The notes under the pieces are model-generated. The model was given only the letters and a program-made list of their open reading frames with translations. It was not told where the DNA came from and did not search any database. The translations under genes were made by a program, and so were the position numbers. This document shows, piece by piece, positions 55,229-63,399 of a stretch of 64,000 nucleotides of DNA (the stretch's first letter is position 1; every line of letters starts with the position of its first letter). Location: positions 1 through 64,000 of the forward strand of contig CAUQTV010000006.1 in the NCBI GenBank assembly GCA_963521185.1. Reading direction: 5' to 3'. Source of the DNA: Enterobacter_D sp963521185 (GTDB taxonomy: Bacteria > Pseudomonadota > Gammaproteobacteria > Enterobacterales > Enterobacteriaceae).

Positions 55229-56157
55229 TGCTCAGCCGCACCGCCAGTGAACTGTACTGGATGGCCCGCTATCTGGAGCGGGCCGAGAGTTTTGCCCGCG
55301 TGCTGGATGTGACGTGGAAACTCTCCATGATGCCGCGTCACGGCCAGCGGCAGAACGATCTCGCTCTGCCGCTCAACCTGACCTCAACGCATGCGCTGTT
55401 TGACGAGCGCTATGCCCGTTTCACCATCAGCAATCTGCTGAACTTTTTCGCGCTGGACAGCCATAACCCGTACAGCATTTACAGCTGCATTGAGATGGCG
55501 TGGAACAATGCCCATGCGGTGCGCGGCAGCCTGTCGTCGGAAGTGTGGGAGTGCATCAACGCCACCCGCATCGACATGCGCAAGCTGCGCCAGTCCGGCG
55601 TTGATAACGTCGGCATCGACACCTTTTTTGACTGGGTGAAAGAGCGCGCACACCTGTTTCGTGGCGCGATGTTTGGCACGCTGTTGCGTAACGATGCGCA
55701 GTGCTTTATCCGCATGGGAACGCTAATTGAGCGCGCCTACGCCACCGCACAACTGCTGGCGACCAAAGATCAGCAACTGCATAACGATCCCGATCCGGTG
55801 CGGGAATATTACCGTCTCGATACGCTGCTGCGCGCGGTCAGCGCCCGCGAGGCCTATCACAGCCTTTACCGCCAGCCGATGAGCTGGGAAACCGTCACTG
55901 AACTGCTGGTACTGCGAAACGATATCCCGCGCTCGCTGCATGCCTGCGTGGGCGATCTGGTGCAGCAACTGGAGATGATCGACAGTCCGCGCTCGCGCAT
56001 CCCGCTGCGTTTCGCGCATCAGCTACACGTTGAGCTGCGCTTTGGCTCGCTTGACGACGTGCTCGCCGAGGATCTGCAAATCTATTTAGACCGTTTTCTC
56101 AGCAAAATTAATGAGCTGGCGGACAGCATTCGCCAGACCTACCTGGAGGCGCTATGA
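55225..56157 (+). CDS. Alpha-E domain protein (Anbu cluster)
   Basis: 310-residue all-helical alpha-E (DUF403) protein: MMLSRTASELYWMARYLERAES at the start, DNLGIDTFFDW-like region and RYYxLD-type REYYRLDTLLRAV. Function unknown; it accompanies CP-ATP-grasp enzymes. ATGA overlap with the ATP-grasp stop decides the start (55225; 55228 is equally open). Overlaps the transglutaminase gene by 4 bp. Confidence 0.88.
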   Translation: MMLSRTASELYWMARYLERAESFARVLDVTWKLSMMPRHGQRQNDLALPLNLTSTHALFDERYARFTISNLLNFFALDSHNPYSIYSCIEMAWNNAHAVRGSLSSEVWECINATRIDMRKLRQSGVDNVGIDTFFDWVKERAHLFRGAMFGTLLRNDAQCFIRMGTLIERAYATAQLLATKDQQLHNDPDPVREYYRLDTLLRAVSAREAYHSLYRQPMSWETVTELLVLRNDIPRSLHACVGDLVQQLEMIDSPRSRIPLRFAHQLHVELRFGSLDDVLAEDLQIYLDRFLSKINELADSIRQTYLEAL

Positions 56158-56975
56158 AACTCGTCATCAATCACCTGACCCACTACCACTACGATGAAGA
56201 GGTGAAGTTCAGCACCCAGTATCTGCGCCTCACGCCGCAGTCGTCCGCCCACCAGCAGATCCGCGAATGGAAGCTGACGCTCCCCACTTCCGCCGTGGCG
56301 ACCACCGACGCTTACGGCAACCTGATGCACGTGCTGACGCTGGACCAGCCGCACAATGAAATTCTGATCCACGCTCAAGGCGTGGTCGAGATCGCCGATA
56401 ATGTAGAGGAGTCCATTGAAGAGCGTGATGCGGCGGTGTCGCCGCTGGTGTTTTTGCGTCAGACGCCGCTGACGGAGTCCGATGAGGCGATCCGCAGCTT
56501 TACCCGGCGCTATTACCGTGAAGACGAACCGGCAATGAGCCTGATGACGCTGATGTCCGAGCTGCGCCTGAAGATGCCCTATACGCCGGGCGCGACGCTG
56601 GTGCATGACAGCGCCTCCGTCGCCTTTGCTAAAGGCAAAGGGGTGTGTCAGGATCATACGCATGTCTTCCTGGCCTGCTGTCGCAGCCTGCGCATTCCCG
56701 CGCGCTACGTCAGCGGCTACGTTTACAGTCGCGATACCGATCACGTCGCGATGCACGCCTGGGCTGAAGTGTGGCTGAATGACCGCTGGCACAGTTTTGA
56801 TATCACCAACAACACCCGCCTGCTCAATCAGCATTTACGGCTGGCGGTGGGGATGGATTATCTGGACGCCTGCCCGGTGCGCGGCAGTCGCTTAGGCGGT
56901 GGCTGTGAAGAGATGTTTTCCGAAGCTGAAGTAAGCCTGTTTGAGCGACAGCAGCAGGTGCAGCAACAGCAATAG
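56154..56975 (+). CDS. Transglutaminase-like cysteine protease (Anbu cluster)
   Basis: 273 residues: N-terminal bacterial transglutaminase-like region (about 1-85, YDEEVKFSTQYLRLTP) and a papain-like core with triad C165 (GKGVCQDHTHVF), H201 (HAWAEVWL) and D216 (HSFDITNN). Ends in a glutamine-rich tail (about 262-273). ATGA start with the alpha-E gene, 28 bp before the Anbu gene. Confidence 0.92.
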   Translation: MKLVINHLTHYHYDEEVKFSTQYLRLTPQSSAHQQIREWKLTLPTSAVATTDAYGNLMHVLTLDQPHNEILIHAQGVVEIADNVEESIEERDAAVSPLVFLRQTPLTESDEAIRSFTRRYYREDEPAMSLMTLMSELRLKMPYTPGATLVHDSASVAFAKGKGVCQDHTHVFLACCRSLRIPARYVSGYVYSRDTDHVAMHAWAEVWLNDRWHSFDITNNTRLLNQHLRLAVGMDYLDACPVRGSRLGGGCEEMFSEAEVSLFERQQQVQQQQ

Positions 56976-57003
56976 CTTTTATGTTAATTATCAGGGTGTT
57001 TTG

Positions 57004-57735
57004 ATGACCTATTGTGTGGCCATGCGTTTGTCTGACGGACTGGTTTTCGCGTCTGATTCCCGCACCAATGCGGGCGTTGACCATATCGCGACCTTTAAGA
57101 AACTCCATGTGTTTAACCGGGAGGGCGAGCGGGTCCTGGTCATCCAGTCTGCGGGCAATCTGGCCACAACACAGAGCATTATCAGCCTGCTGGCGACGCG
57201 TATTCAGAGTCAACACACCCCGAATCTGATGCAGGTCGACACCCTGTACGACGCCGCGACGCTGATTGGCGAAACGGTGCGCGAGGTGATCGATCGTGAC
57301 AGCAAATCTCAGCAGAACGGCAGCTCAATTTTTGGCTGCAACATGCTGCTTGGCGGCCAGATTGGCAGCGAGGCTCCGCGCCTGTTCCATATCTATCCGG
57401 AAGGCAATTTTATTGAATCGACGCCCGATACGCCCTATTTCCAGATTGGTGAAAGCAAGTACGGTAAGCCGATTATTGACCGGGTTTTGCGCGAGGATAC
57501 CCCGCTTGAGCAGGCTATGTGCTGCGCGCTGATCTCTATCGATTCCACGCTGCGCAGCAATTTATCGGTGGGGATGCCGCTGGACGTTATGATCTACCGC
57601 GCTGACAGCTTTGACGCCAGCGAACAGCGACGCATTACCGAAAGCGATCCCTATTTCCATTCGATCCGCAAAGCCTGGTCCGAAGGGCTGGTCAACACCT
57701 TCCGCAATCTGCCGCCGTTCCCGCCGCAGCAATAA
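57004..57735 (+). CDS. Proteasome-like protease Anbu
   Basis: 243 residues, ancestral beta-subunit relative of HslV and the 20S proteasome. Starts MTYCVAMRLSDGLVFASDSRT: after Met removal Thr1 is the nucleophile, Asp17 lies in ASDSRTNAG and Lys in FKKLHVF (31/32), the usual Thr-Asp-Lys set. GNLATTQ and GYPLDV-like VGMPLDVMIYR also fit. Anbu proteins form open rings or spirals; their substrate is unknown. Start chosen over an ORF start 21 codons upstream, which would hide the N-terminal Thr. Same operon as ATP-grasp, alpha-E and transglutaminase genes, the recognised Anbu neighbourhood. Confidence 0.93.
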   Translation: MTYCVAMRLSDGLVFASDSRTNAGVDHIATFKKLHVFNREGERVLVIQSAGNLATTQSIISLLATRIQSQHTPNLMQVDTLYDAATLIGETVREVIDRDSKSQQNGSSIFGCNMLLGGQIGSEAPRLFHIYPEGNFIESTPDTPYFQIGESKYGKPIIDRVLREDTPLEQAMCCALISIDSTLRSNLSVGMPLDVMIYRADSFDASEQRRITESDPYFHSIRKAWSEGLVNTFRNLPPFPPQQ

Positions 57736-57741
57736 ATAAAA

Positions 57742-57765
57742 ACGGGTCGCGTGCTGGCGACCCGT
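57742..57765. terminator. Bidirectional terminator
   Basis: ACGGGTCGC/GCGACCCGT stem with GTGCTG loop. Minus-strand side is followed by TTTTTATTT (ending the GAF gene), plus-strand side by GATTTC (after Anbu). Confidence 0.85.
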
Positions 57766-57785
57766 GATTTCATGGCGCGCCTGCG

Positions 57786-58751
57786 CTAACTGCGCTTCTT
57801 TTTCCGGCGCTCGGAATACATGACCGTGTCGCTGTCTGCAAGCATTTCGATAATATCGTCGTACTTTTCCGCGTTGTTTTCTAGCAGGCCGTAAGCGTAA
57901 TTGATGTGATATTTTTTGTTGGCGTTCTGGTTAAACGCATCGATTCTTTCCTGCAAATTAAACAGAAACGCATCGGCATCAAAATCACTCTGGTGCGTCA
58001 GCAGCACGGCAAAGGCGCTGCCATCCACACGCCCGCAGACATCACCCTTATTCAGACAGCTACGCAGGCTCTTTGCAAACGCGCGCAGAATGCTGTCCCC
58101 TTCCGCATGGCCCCACAAATCGTTCACCGATTGCAGGTTATCCACCACGAAGTAGAGCAGGCTAAACGGCGTGTTCGCGCGCGTCAGCTCAATGAAACGT
58201 TTATCGGCGATGCGCAAAAATCCGCGCTTGTTCGGCAGCTCGGTCAGTTTGTCGGTCATCGCCTGGCTGATGATCAAAAACTCATCTTCCACTATCGCCC
58301 CGAGGTCGAGCAGCAAATTGATCTCTTCGGAGGAGAATTCGCGAGGCTGGTCATCAATGACGCAGACGGTACCGGCGACCGAACCATCGGGCAAATGAAC
58401 CGGACAACCGGCATAAAAGCGCACGTAGGGTTCACCGGTGACGAAAGGGTTATTTTCAAAACGTTCGTCTTTACGCGCGTCTTTTACGATCAGCGCGCCC
58501 TGCAACAAAATGGCGTGGGCGCAAAAAGAGACGTTGCGTGATGTTTCTCGCACATTCACGCCGGTGCAGGAAACCAGCCACTGGCGGTCACGATCGAGCA
58601 GTGAAATCAGGGCAATGGGAACATCGAACGTCGCTTTCGCCAGACGCGTCAGGCGGGAGAGGCGCTCATCATCCTTTTTATCGAGCAGATCCATCATATA
58701 GAGCGACTTCAGACGCTCTTTTTCATTCTCAGGTAGTGCAGGAAATTTCAT
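57786..58751 (-). CDS. GAF protein with degenerate GGDEF domain
   Basis: 321 residues: GAF sensor (about 28-158; SLLDRDRQWL, SFCAHAIL, AGCPVHLPDGSVAGTVCVID) and a GGDEF fold whose signature reads DGSAF at residues 243-247 (after R241-V242). The catalytic acidic residue and the second glycine are lost, so diguanylate cyclase activity is unlikely; TDKLTELPNKRGF marks the domain start. Probably a signalling or c-di-GMP-related binding protein. Single gene with its own terminator. Confidence 0.9.
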   Translation of the reverse strand: MKFPALPENEKERLKSLYMMDLLDKKDDERLSRLTRLAKATFDVPIALISLLDRDRQWLVSCTGVNVRETSRNVSFCAHAILLQGALIVKDARKDERFENNPFVTGEPYVRFYAGCPVHLPDGSVAGTVCVIDDQPREFSSEEINLLLDLGAIVEDEFLIISQAMTDKLTELPNKRGFLRIADKRFIELTRANTPFSLLYFVVDNLQSVNDLWGHAEGDSILRAFAKSLRSCLNKGDVCGRVDGSAFAVLLTHQSDFDADAFLFNLQERIDAFNQNANKKYHINYAYGLLENNAEKYDDIIEMLADSDTVMYSERRKKKRS

Positions 58752-58921
58752 AGGCTGCCCTCACGAATAGTCCTTTTAATATACTCGAGAAGTGGGTATT
58801 TGGTAGTACGGACGCATGATGGCGTTCAGAAAAAATCTGTTGTAGCACCCGCGCTGGCCTTGAAATCCCTGCATTTGTTGCATCTCATTTTTGGAAGCAG
58901 CCTCGCAATCTGCCGCATTGC

Positions 58922-58965
58922 CCTTCACAAAATACCTGTTATTTTATACAGGTGTTTTGTGAAGG
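58922..58965. promoter_or_regulatory. LexA box inside a 44-bp palindrome (symE promoter)
   Basis: LexA core CTGT-TATTTTAT-ACAG at 58936-58951 at the centre of arms 58922-58939 and 58948-58965 that pair at 17 of 18 positions (CCTTCACAAAA..ACCTGT). TTGCCC 16 bp upstream of TATTTT could be the -35/-10. The RNA would fold into a long hairpin before the symE SD (GGGAG at 58975-58979). Confidence 0.7.
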
Positions 58966-58985
58966 TCTTTTAAAGGGAGTTTACT

Positions 58986-59225
58986 ATGTCGGAAAATACT
59001 GCACTGTCAGCGGTCAACATCTCCAAAGCGCTTCGCCACCTGAAGGTGAGCTACGTTCGCAAACGTCATGAGAATCGGAAAACAAAACTCACCCGGCACT
59101 ACACCGTGCACCCCAGCCTCTCTTTGCAGGGGATTTGGCTGGAAGAGGCGGGTTTTACCACAGGTGCGGCGGTATCGGTATCCGTTGAATTTGGGCAGTT
59201 GATTATCCGCACGGCAACGGAGTAG
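58986..59225 (+). CDS. SymE-like protein (SOS-linked, type I toxin family)
   Basis: 79 residues with the SymE core: HYTVHPSLSLQGIWLEEAGFTTGAAVSVSVEFGQLIIRT, an AbrB-like fold. Shorter than E. coli SymE (113 residues), which is LexA controlled, acts on RNA/nucleoids and is checked by antisense SymR. Start MSENTALSAVN after AAAGGGAG. A basic N-terminal extension (VSYVRKRHENRKTKLTR) suggests nucleic-acid binding. No antisense RNA promoter was identified. Confidence 0.85.
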   Translation: MSENTALSAVNISKALRHLKVSYVRKRHENRKTKLTRHYTVHPSLSLQGIWLEEAGFTTGAAVSVSVEFGQLIIRTATE

Positions 59226-59283
59226 TGTAAGGCGCGAATATTCCGGCATGAGGCTGGAATAGCGAGGTGGCAAGGGGAAGTCT

Positions 59284-59325
59284 ATGAACGTGCATGGCAA
59301 AACAACCGTGGGTTTGCGCGTATGA
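59284..59325 (+). CDS. 13-codon leader peptide of the MFS gene
   Basis: ATG at 59284 with AAGGGGAAG 3-8 bases upstream opens MNVHGKTTVGLRV and ends TGA at 59323-59325, overlapping the MFS ATG at 59322 (ATGA). The MFS start itself has no SD, so ribosomes probably reach it through this leader. Alternatives: a frameshift-linked N-terminus or chance. Confidence 0.5.
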   Translation: MNVHGKTTVGLRV

Positions 59326-60572
59326 ATGCCGCGTCAGCGCCCCGGCGCGCTTTTCACTCCGCCCCCTTTCGCCATCTGTTCTTTGCCCGCATCTTAACGG
59401 TGCTCGGCAACGGTATCGCCCCCATTGCCCTGGCCTTCGCGGTGCTCGATATCGGCGGTTCCGCCGCCGACCTCGGCATTGTGGTGGCCGCGCGATCGCT
59501 GTTTAACGTCGCCTTTTTGCTGATTGGCGGCGTACTGGCGGACCGCTACTCCCGCAACAGGGTGCTGCTCGTCTCGTCGCTCATTGCCGCCCTCTCGCAG
59601 GGGGCCGTGGCCGCGCTGGTGCTCGACGGCTCAGCCACCGTCGCCCTGCTGGCGGTGCTGGGCACCCTCAACGGTGCGGCGGCGGGTATTGCGCTTCCCG
59701 CGTCGTCGGCCATGGTGCCGCAAACCGTTCCCGTGCATAACCTGCGCGAAGCCAATGCGCTTATCCAGTTGGGCATTTACGGCGGGACGGTGATCGGCGC
59801 GTCGCTGGGTGGCATCCTGACCAGCGCCGTTGGCCCTGGCTGGGGGCTGGCTGTCGATGCACTGGGCTTTGCCGCCTCGGCTCCGCTCTACCTGATGGTG
59901 CGCACCCACGCCGCTCAGGCGGCCAGTTCCGCTTCGGACATCTTGCAGGATCTGCGTGAAGGCTGGAAAGAGTTCATCGCCCATACCTGGGTGTGGACCA
60001 TTGTGGTGCAGTTTACCATTGTCAACGCGGCCTTCAGCGGCATCGTAATGGTTCTCGGACCCATCGTGGCAGACACCACCTTTGGGCGCACAGGCTGGGG
60101 GATGGTGGTCGCCGCACAGAGTATTGGTCTTATCGTCGGCTCTTTTATCGCGCTGCGCTGGCGACCGCGCCGGGATCTGTTTATTGGCACGCTGTTGGTG
60201 GCGCTGTGTGCCCTGCCTGTCGCGCTGTTAAGCCTGTGGCCTTCAACCGGCATACTGATGGCGGCATTTTTTGCGGCGGGCGTTGGCTTTGGTCTGTTTG
60301 GCGTCGCCTGGTCGCAGTCTCTCCAGACGCACATTCCGCCGGATAAACTGGCGCGCGTCTATGCCTATGACGCCATGGGTTCGTTCGTCGCCATTCCCGT
60401 GGGTGAACTCGCCGCCGGGCCTCTCGCGCTCCATTTTGGCAGCGACAAGGTGCTACTGGCGTCGGCTTTTGCGGTGCTGGCGGCGACGGTGGCGGCCTGT
60501 TTTGTTCCCGCTATTCGCCACCTCGACAACTCGCCCACCGTGAAGCCCGCGCGCGTTCAACAGCCGGACTGA
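59322..60572 (+). CDS. MFS exporter
   Basis: 416 residues, 12 predicted membrane segments, MFS_3/EntS-like or drug efflux group: FHSAPFRHLFFARILTVLGNGIAPIALAFAVLD, loop 2-3 GGVLADRYSRNRVLL, and a mid loop around 195-225. Substrate unknown. Translation seems coupled to the leader ORF that overlaps its ATG. 58 bp separate symE from the leader, so it may share SOS-linked transcription. Confidence 0.9.
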   Translation: MNAASAPRRAFHSAPFRHLFFARILTVLGNGIAPIALAFAVLDIGGSAADLGIVVAARSLFNVAFLLIGGVLADRYSRNRVLLVSSLIAALSQGAVAALVLDGSATVALLAVLGTLNGAAAGIALPASSAMVPQTVPVHNLREANALIQLGIYGGTVIGASLGGILTSAVGPGWGLAVDALGFAASAPLYLMVRTHAAQAASSASDILQDLREGWKEFIAHTWVWTIVVQFTIVNAAFSGIVMVLGPIVADTTFGRTGWGMVVAAQSIGLIVGSFIALRWRPRRDLFIGTLLVALCALPVALLSLWPSTGILMAAFFAAGVGFGLFGVAWSQSLQTHIPPDKLARVYAYDAMGSFVAIPVGELAAGPLALHFGSDKVLLASAFAVLAATVAACFVPAIRHLDNSPTVKPARVQQPD

Positions 60573-60607
60573 TCCGCACTGGCAGCGAACCCGCATTCTG
60601 TGACTAC

Positions 60608-60640
60608 GATCGCATAAATGTGTGATTAGGATCGCATAAA
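60608..60640 (+). repeat. Direct repeats GATCGCATAAA
   Basis: Identical 11-mers at 60608-60618 and 60630-60640, 22 bp apart (two helical turns), upstream of the mannonate dehydratase gene. An ACTA-GTATGG-TAGT dyad follows at about 60669-60682. Possible operators of a GntR-type regulator. Confidence 0.5.
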
Positions 60641-60712
60641 AGCGCTGCTTCAGTCGTTATTATCAATACTAGTATGGTAGTTAAACATTGACGTTGAGAG
60701 GCGATGAAGAGC

Positions 60713-61783
60713 ATGCAGATGACAATGCGCTGGTTTGGGCCAGTCGAAGATAAAATTCCCCTGCAACATATCCGGCAGGTTCCGGGAGTTGAAGGGATTG
60801 TAGGCGCGTTATATGACGTGCCGGTGGGCGACGTGTGGCCGGAAGATAAAATCCGCACGCTGGCGAATCAGGCGCGGGACGCGGGTCTGAAAATGGAGGT
60901 CATCGAAAGCGTAAACATTCACGATGACATCAAAATCGGTCTGCCAAGCCGCGATCGGTATATCGCCAATTACCAGCAGACGATCCGCAACCTGGCGGAA
61001 GTCGGTGTCAAAGTGATTTGCTATAACTTCATGCCGGTCTTCGACTGGATGAAAACCGACATGAACTATGTTCTGCCGGACGGCTCGGTGACGATGGCCT
61101 TTGAGAAAAAAGGCATCGATAAAAGCCTCGATGAGGTGGTGAAAGAGGTGCTCGAAAACTCAAACGGTTTCGCCCTTCCCGGCTGGGAGCCAGAGCGTCT
61201 GGCAAAGGTGCAGGAGCTGTTTGCTAAATACAAAGATGTCGATGACGACACACTGCGTGAAAATCTGGTCTATTTCCTGAAAGCCGTGGTGCCGGTGTGC
61301 GAAGAGGTCGGCGTGAAAATGGCGATCCACCCGGACGATCCGCCCTATTCTATTTTTGGCCTGCCGCGCGTGGTGAAAAACCGTCACGATCTCGACTGGT
61401 TGTGCAACGCGGTGGATTCCGAAGCCAACGGCATTACGCTGTGCACCGGCTCCATTGCCGAAGATCCTGAAAACGACGTCTATGAAATTCTGGCTGAATT
61501 TACCCGCCGCAAGCGCATCCACTTTGCGCACGTGCGTAACATCAACATCATCAAAGGCAAAGACTTCTACGAGTCCGCGCATCCGTCCCGCTACGGCTCG
61601 CTGGACATGTTTAAAGTGATGCAAGCGCTGCATGACAACGGCTTTGACGGCTATATGCGCCCTGATCACGGTCGGTTTATCTGGGGTGAAACCGGTCGTC
61701 CGGGCTACGGTTTATATGACCGCGCCCTGGGCGTGACCTACCTGCTGGGATTGTGGGAAGCCCTCGAAAAAAAGACGCCTTAA
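60713..61783 (+). CDS. uxuA: Mannonate dehydratase, short form
   Basis: D-mannonate to 2-keto-3-deoxygluconate. About 356 residues, similar to the short UxuA group and shorter than E. coli UxuA (394). Family motifs MTMRWFGPVED, FMPVFDWMKTD, MAIHPDDPPYSIFGLPR, TLCTGSIAEDPENDV, HFAHVRN and MRPDHGRFIWGE supply the TIM-barrel metal ligands (H, C, H, D). Three ATGs compete (60704, 60713, 60719); 60713 gives the best SD spacing from GAGAGG. No uxuB or hexuronate gene is next to it. Confidence 0.9.
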   Translation: MQMTMRWFGPVEDKIPLQHIRQVPGVEGIVGALYDVPVGDVWPEDKIRTLANQARDAGLKMEVIESVNIHDDIKIGLPSRDRYIANYQQTIRNLAEVGVKVICYNFMPVFDWMKTDMNYVLPDGSVTMAFEKKGIDKSLDEVVKEVLENSNGFALPGWEPERLAKVQELFAKYKDVDDDTLRENLVYFLKAVVPVCEEVGVKMAIHPDDPPYSIFGLPRVVKNRHDLDWLCNAVDSEANGITLCTGSIAEDPENDVYEILAEFTRRKRIHFAHVRNINIIKGKDFYESAHPSRYGSLDMFKVMQALHDNGFDGYMRPDHGRFIWGETGRPGYGLYDRALGVTYLLGLWEALEKKTP

Positions 61784-61797
61784 TGCTAACGCGTCAC

Positions 61798-61827
61798 GGC
61801 ACAGCGCATGTTACCGTCCGCTGTGCC
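61798..61827. terminator. Hairpin between convergent uxuA and capA-like genes
   Basis: GGCACAGCG/CGCTGTGCC stem with a 12-nt loop. No good U-tract on either side, so a weak terminator or RNA stabiliser. Confidence 0.45.
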
Positions 61828-61858
61828 TGACCTGTGCCTCTTTCCCTGTACCGCGCAA

Positions 61859-63181
61859 TCAGGAAAACTGGATCGTCCCGCTAGCCTTGTCGTAGCTGAA
61901 CTGCGTGCCATAACGCTGACTCAGGCGCGTTAACAGACGGGCAATCTCCTCGCCCTGCTGATGCGTCACGGTCTCCGGCAAGCCACGCGACAGCGCGCGC
62001 TCTCGGTTCATGCCTAAATCAATGGGCAAAAGCTGGCAGGCGAGACCGTCCGGCGTGATATCAAAGATCGCCAGCGCATTTTGTGAGAAACGCGCCTCGG
62101 CGTTAAAACCGGTGAATTCTCCGGCGGCGTTTTTCGCCCGCGCACGGTGCAGCTCAGAAGGACGCGCGTTTACCGCATGTCCATAGGCTTCATACATTTC
62201 CGGGCCAATGATTGACTCACCGGCTTCGAATTCCATCAGCAGGCTGCCGAGGTTATAAAACACCGGTTTACCCTTGTAGATCTCCACGCCACGCATAAAG
62301 TGCGCCCCGTGACAGACCACTGCGTCAGCACCGGCATCCACCGCCCGGTGGGCGAACTGCTCGACGAACGCTGGCGCATCCGGTGAATACCAGCTGTCTT
62401 TATCGCCCTCGTGCGTGTGCAGGCTCACCAGCGTGAAATCGCTGCGGTTGGCGGCGTCGCGGATGCTGCGCTCGTTGGCCTCGCAATCCTGCTCGTTAAA
62501 CCAGGTGCGCACATGGGTTTTTTCCCCGCGCTCAATTTGCAGCGAGCTTTCAAACAGCGATCCGAACTTAAATTCATTCTCGCCTTTGTCGGCCATCACT
62601 TCCACGCGCATGCCTTCGCGTACGCTCTCGTCGATACCCAGCGCGCGGGTGATGCCTTTCAGCTGCTCAAACTGCTCATCGGCCAGCACGTAGGCGCGGC
62701 CCCAGCGCAGCGGGTTAAGACCGGGACGGGCAACGGTGCCTGCGCCGCCATTGGCCGCCAGGAACACTTCCGAACGGGTCGAGCCAAGCGCCACCACGCC
62801 CACCCGCCCTTTGGCGGTGTCGAGGAAACGCGGCAGTCGCGCGTCATCAAGGTTGCGCCCCAGCCCGCAGGGGATCAGATCGCGGGCTTCGGCGGCGTCC
62901 ATGGTCTGCACTACGCCTTCCCAACCGAAATCACCGGTGTGGTTATTGGCGAAAGAAACCAGACGAATATTCAGGTCAACAAATTCATTGAGCGTGGCGG
63001 GTTTTACGGCGGTGATATAACCGCGACCGGCAGCGGGCGGTAAATCCGGCTGCGGGCAACTGAATTCAGCATTGGCAAATACAGCATCAGCGCTCTGTAA
63101 TAATTCCACAATGGCGGGATCGACTCGTTTCGCCAGGTTACGACTTGAAAACAATAAATCACCGCACGCAATAATTCTCAT
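61859..63181 (-). CDS. CapA-family metallophosphatase-like protein
   Basis: 440 residues resembling CapA/PgsA (PGA_cap) proteins: start MRIIACGDLLFSSRN, ANAEFSCP, VSFANNHTGDFG (histidine of the metal site), VSLHTHEGDKDSWY, VVCHGAHFMRGVEIYKGKPVFYNLGSLL. No signal peptide or membrane segment is visible, unlike membrane-anchored PgsA, and no capB/capC genes are near, so a capsule role is doubtful. Possibly cytoplasmic phosphodiesterase. Divergent from the binding-protein gene. Confidence 0.85.
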   Translation of the reverse strand: MRIIACGDLLFSSRNLAKRVDPAIVELLQSADAVFANAEFSCPQPDLPPAAGRGYITAVKPATLNEFVDLNIRLVSFANNHTGDFGWEGVVQTMDAAEARDLIPCGLGRNLDDARLPRFLDTAKGRVGVVALGSTRSEVFLAANGGAGTVARPGLNPLRWGRAYVLADEQFEQLKGITRALGIDESVREGMRVEVMADKGENEFKFGSLFESSLQIERGEKTHVRTWFNEQDCEANERSIRDAANRSDFTLVSLHTHEGDKDSWYSPDAPAFVEQFAHRAVDAGADAVVCHGAHFMRGVEIYKGKPVFYNLGSLLMEFEAGESIIGPEMYEAYGHAVNARPSELHRARAKNAAGEFTGFNAEARFSQNALAIFDITPDGLACQLLPIDLGMNRERALSRGLPETVTHQQGEEIARLLTRLSQRYGTQFSYDKASGTIQFS

Positions 63182-63399
63182 ACTGAACCTCTGGTTAATC
63201 CCTGAAATTTGCCTTATCTTGTGATGTCATGATATCTGTATAGATTAGGCGTTGATTATTCTTATCTGTTATGAATCATACTCAAACGGAATATACAATA
63301 ACAAAAAAGCGCATTAAACTGCCGCAACAAAAATAATCACGCAACGCTGCCCCTATTCAACACAACCTGCATTCACCACAATTTTCTCAGGGAAATATA

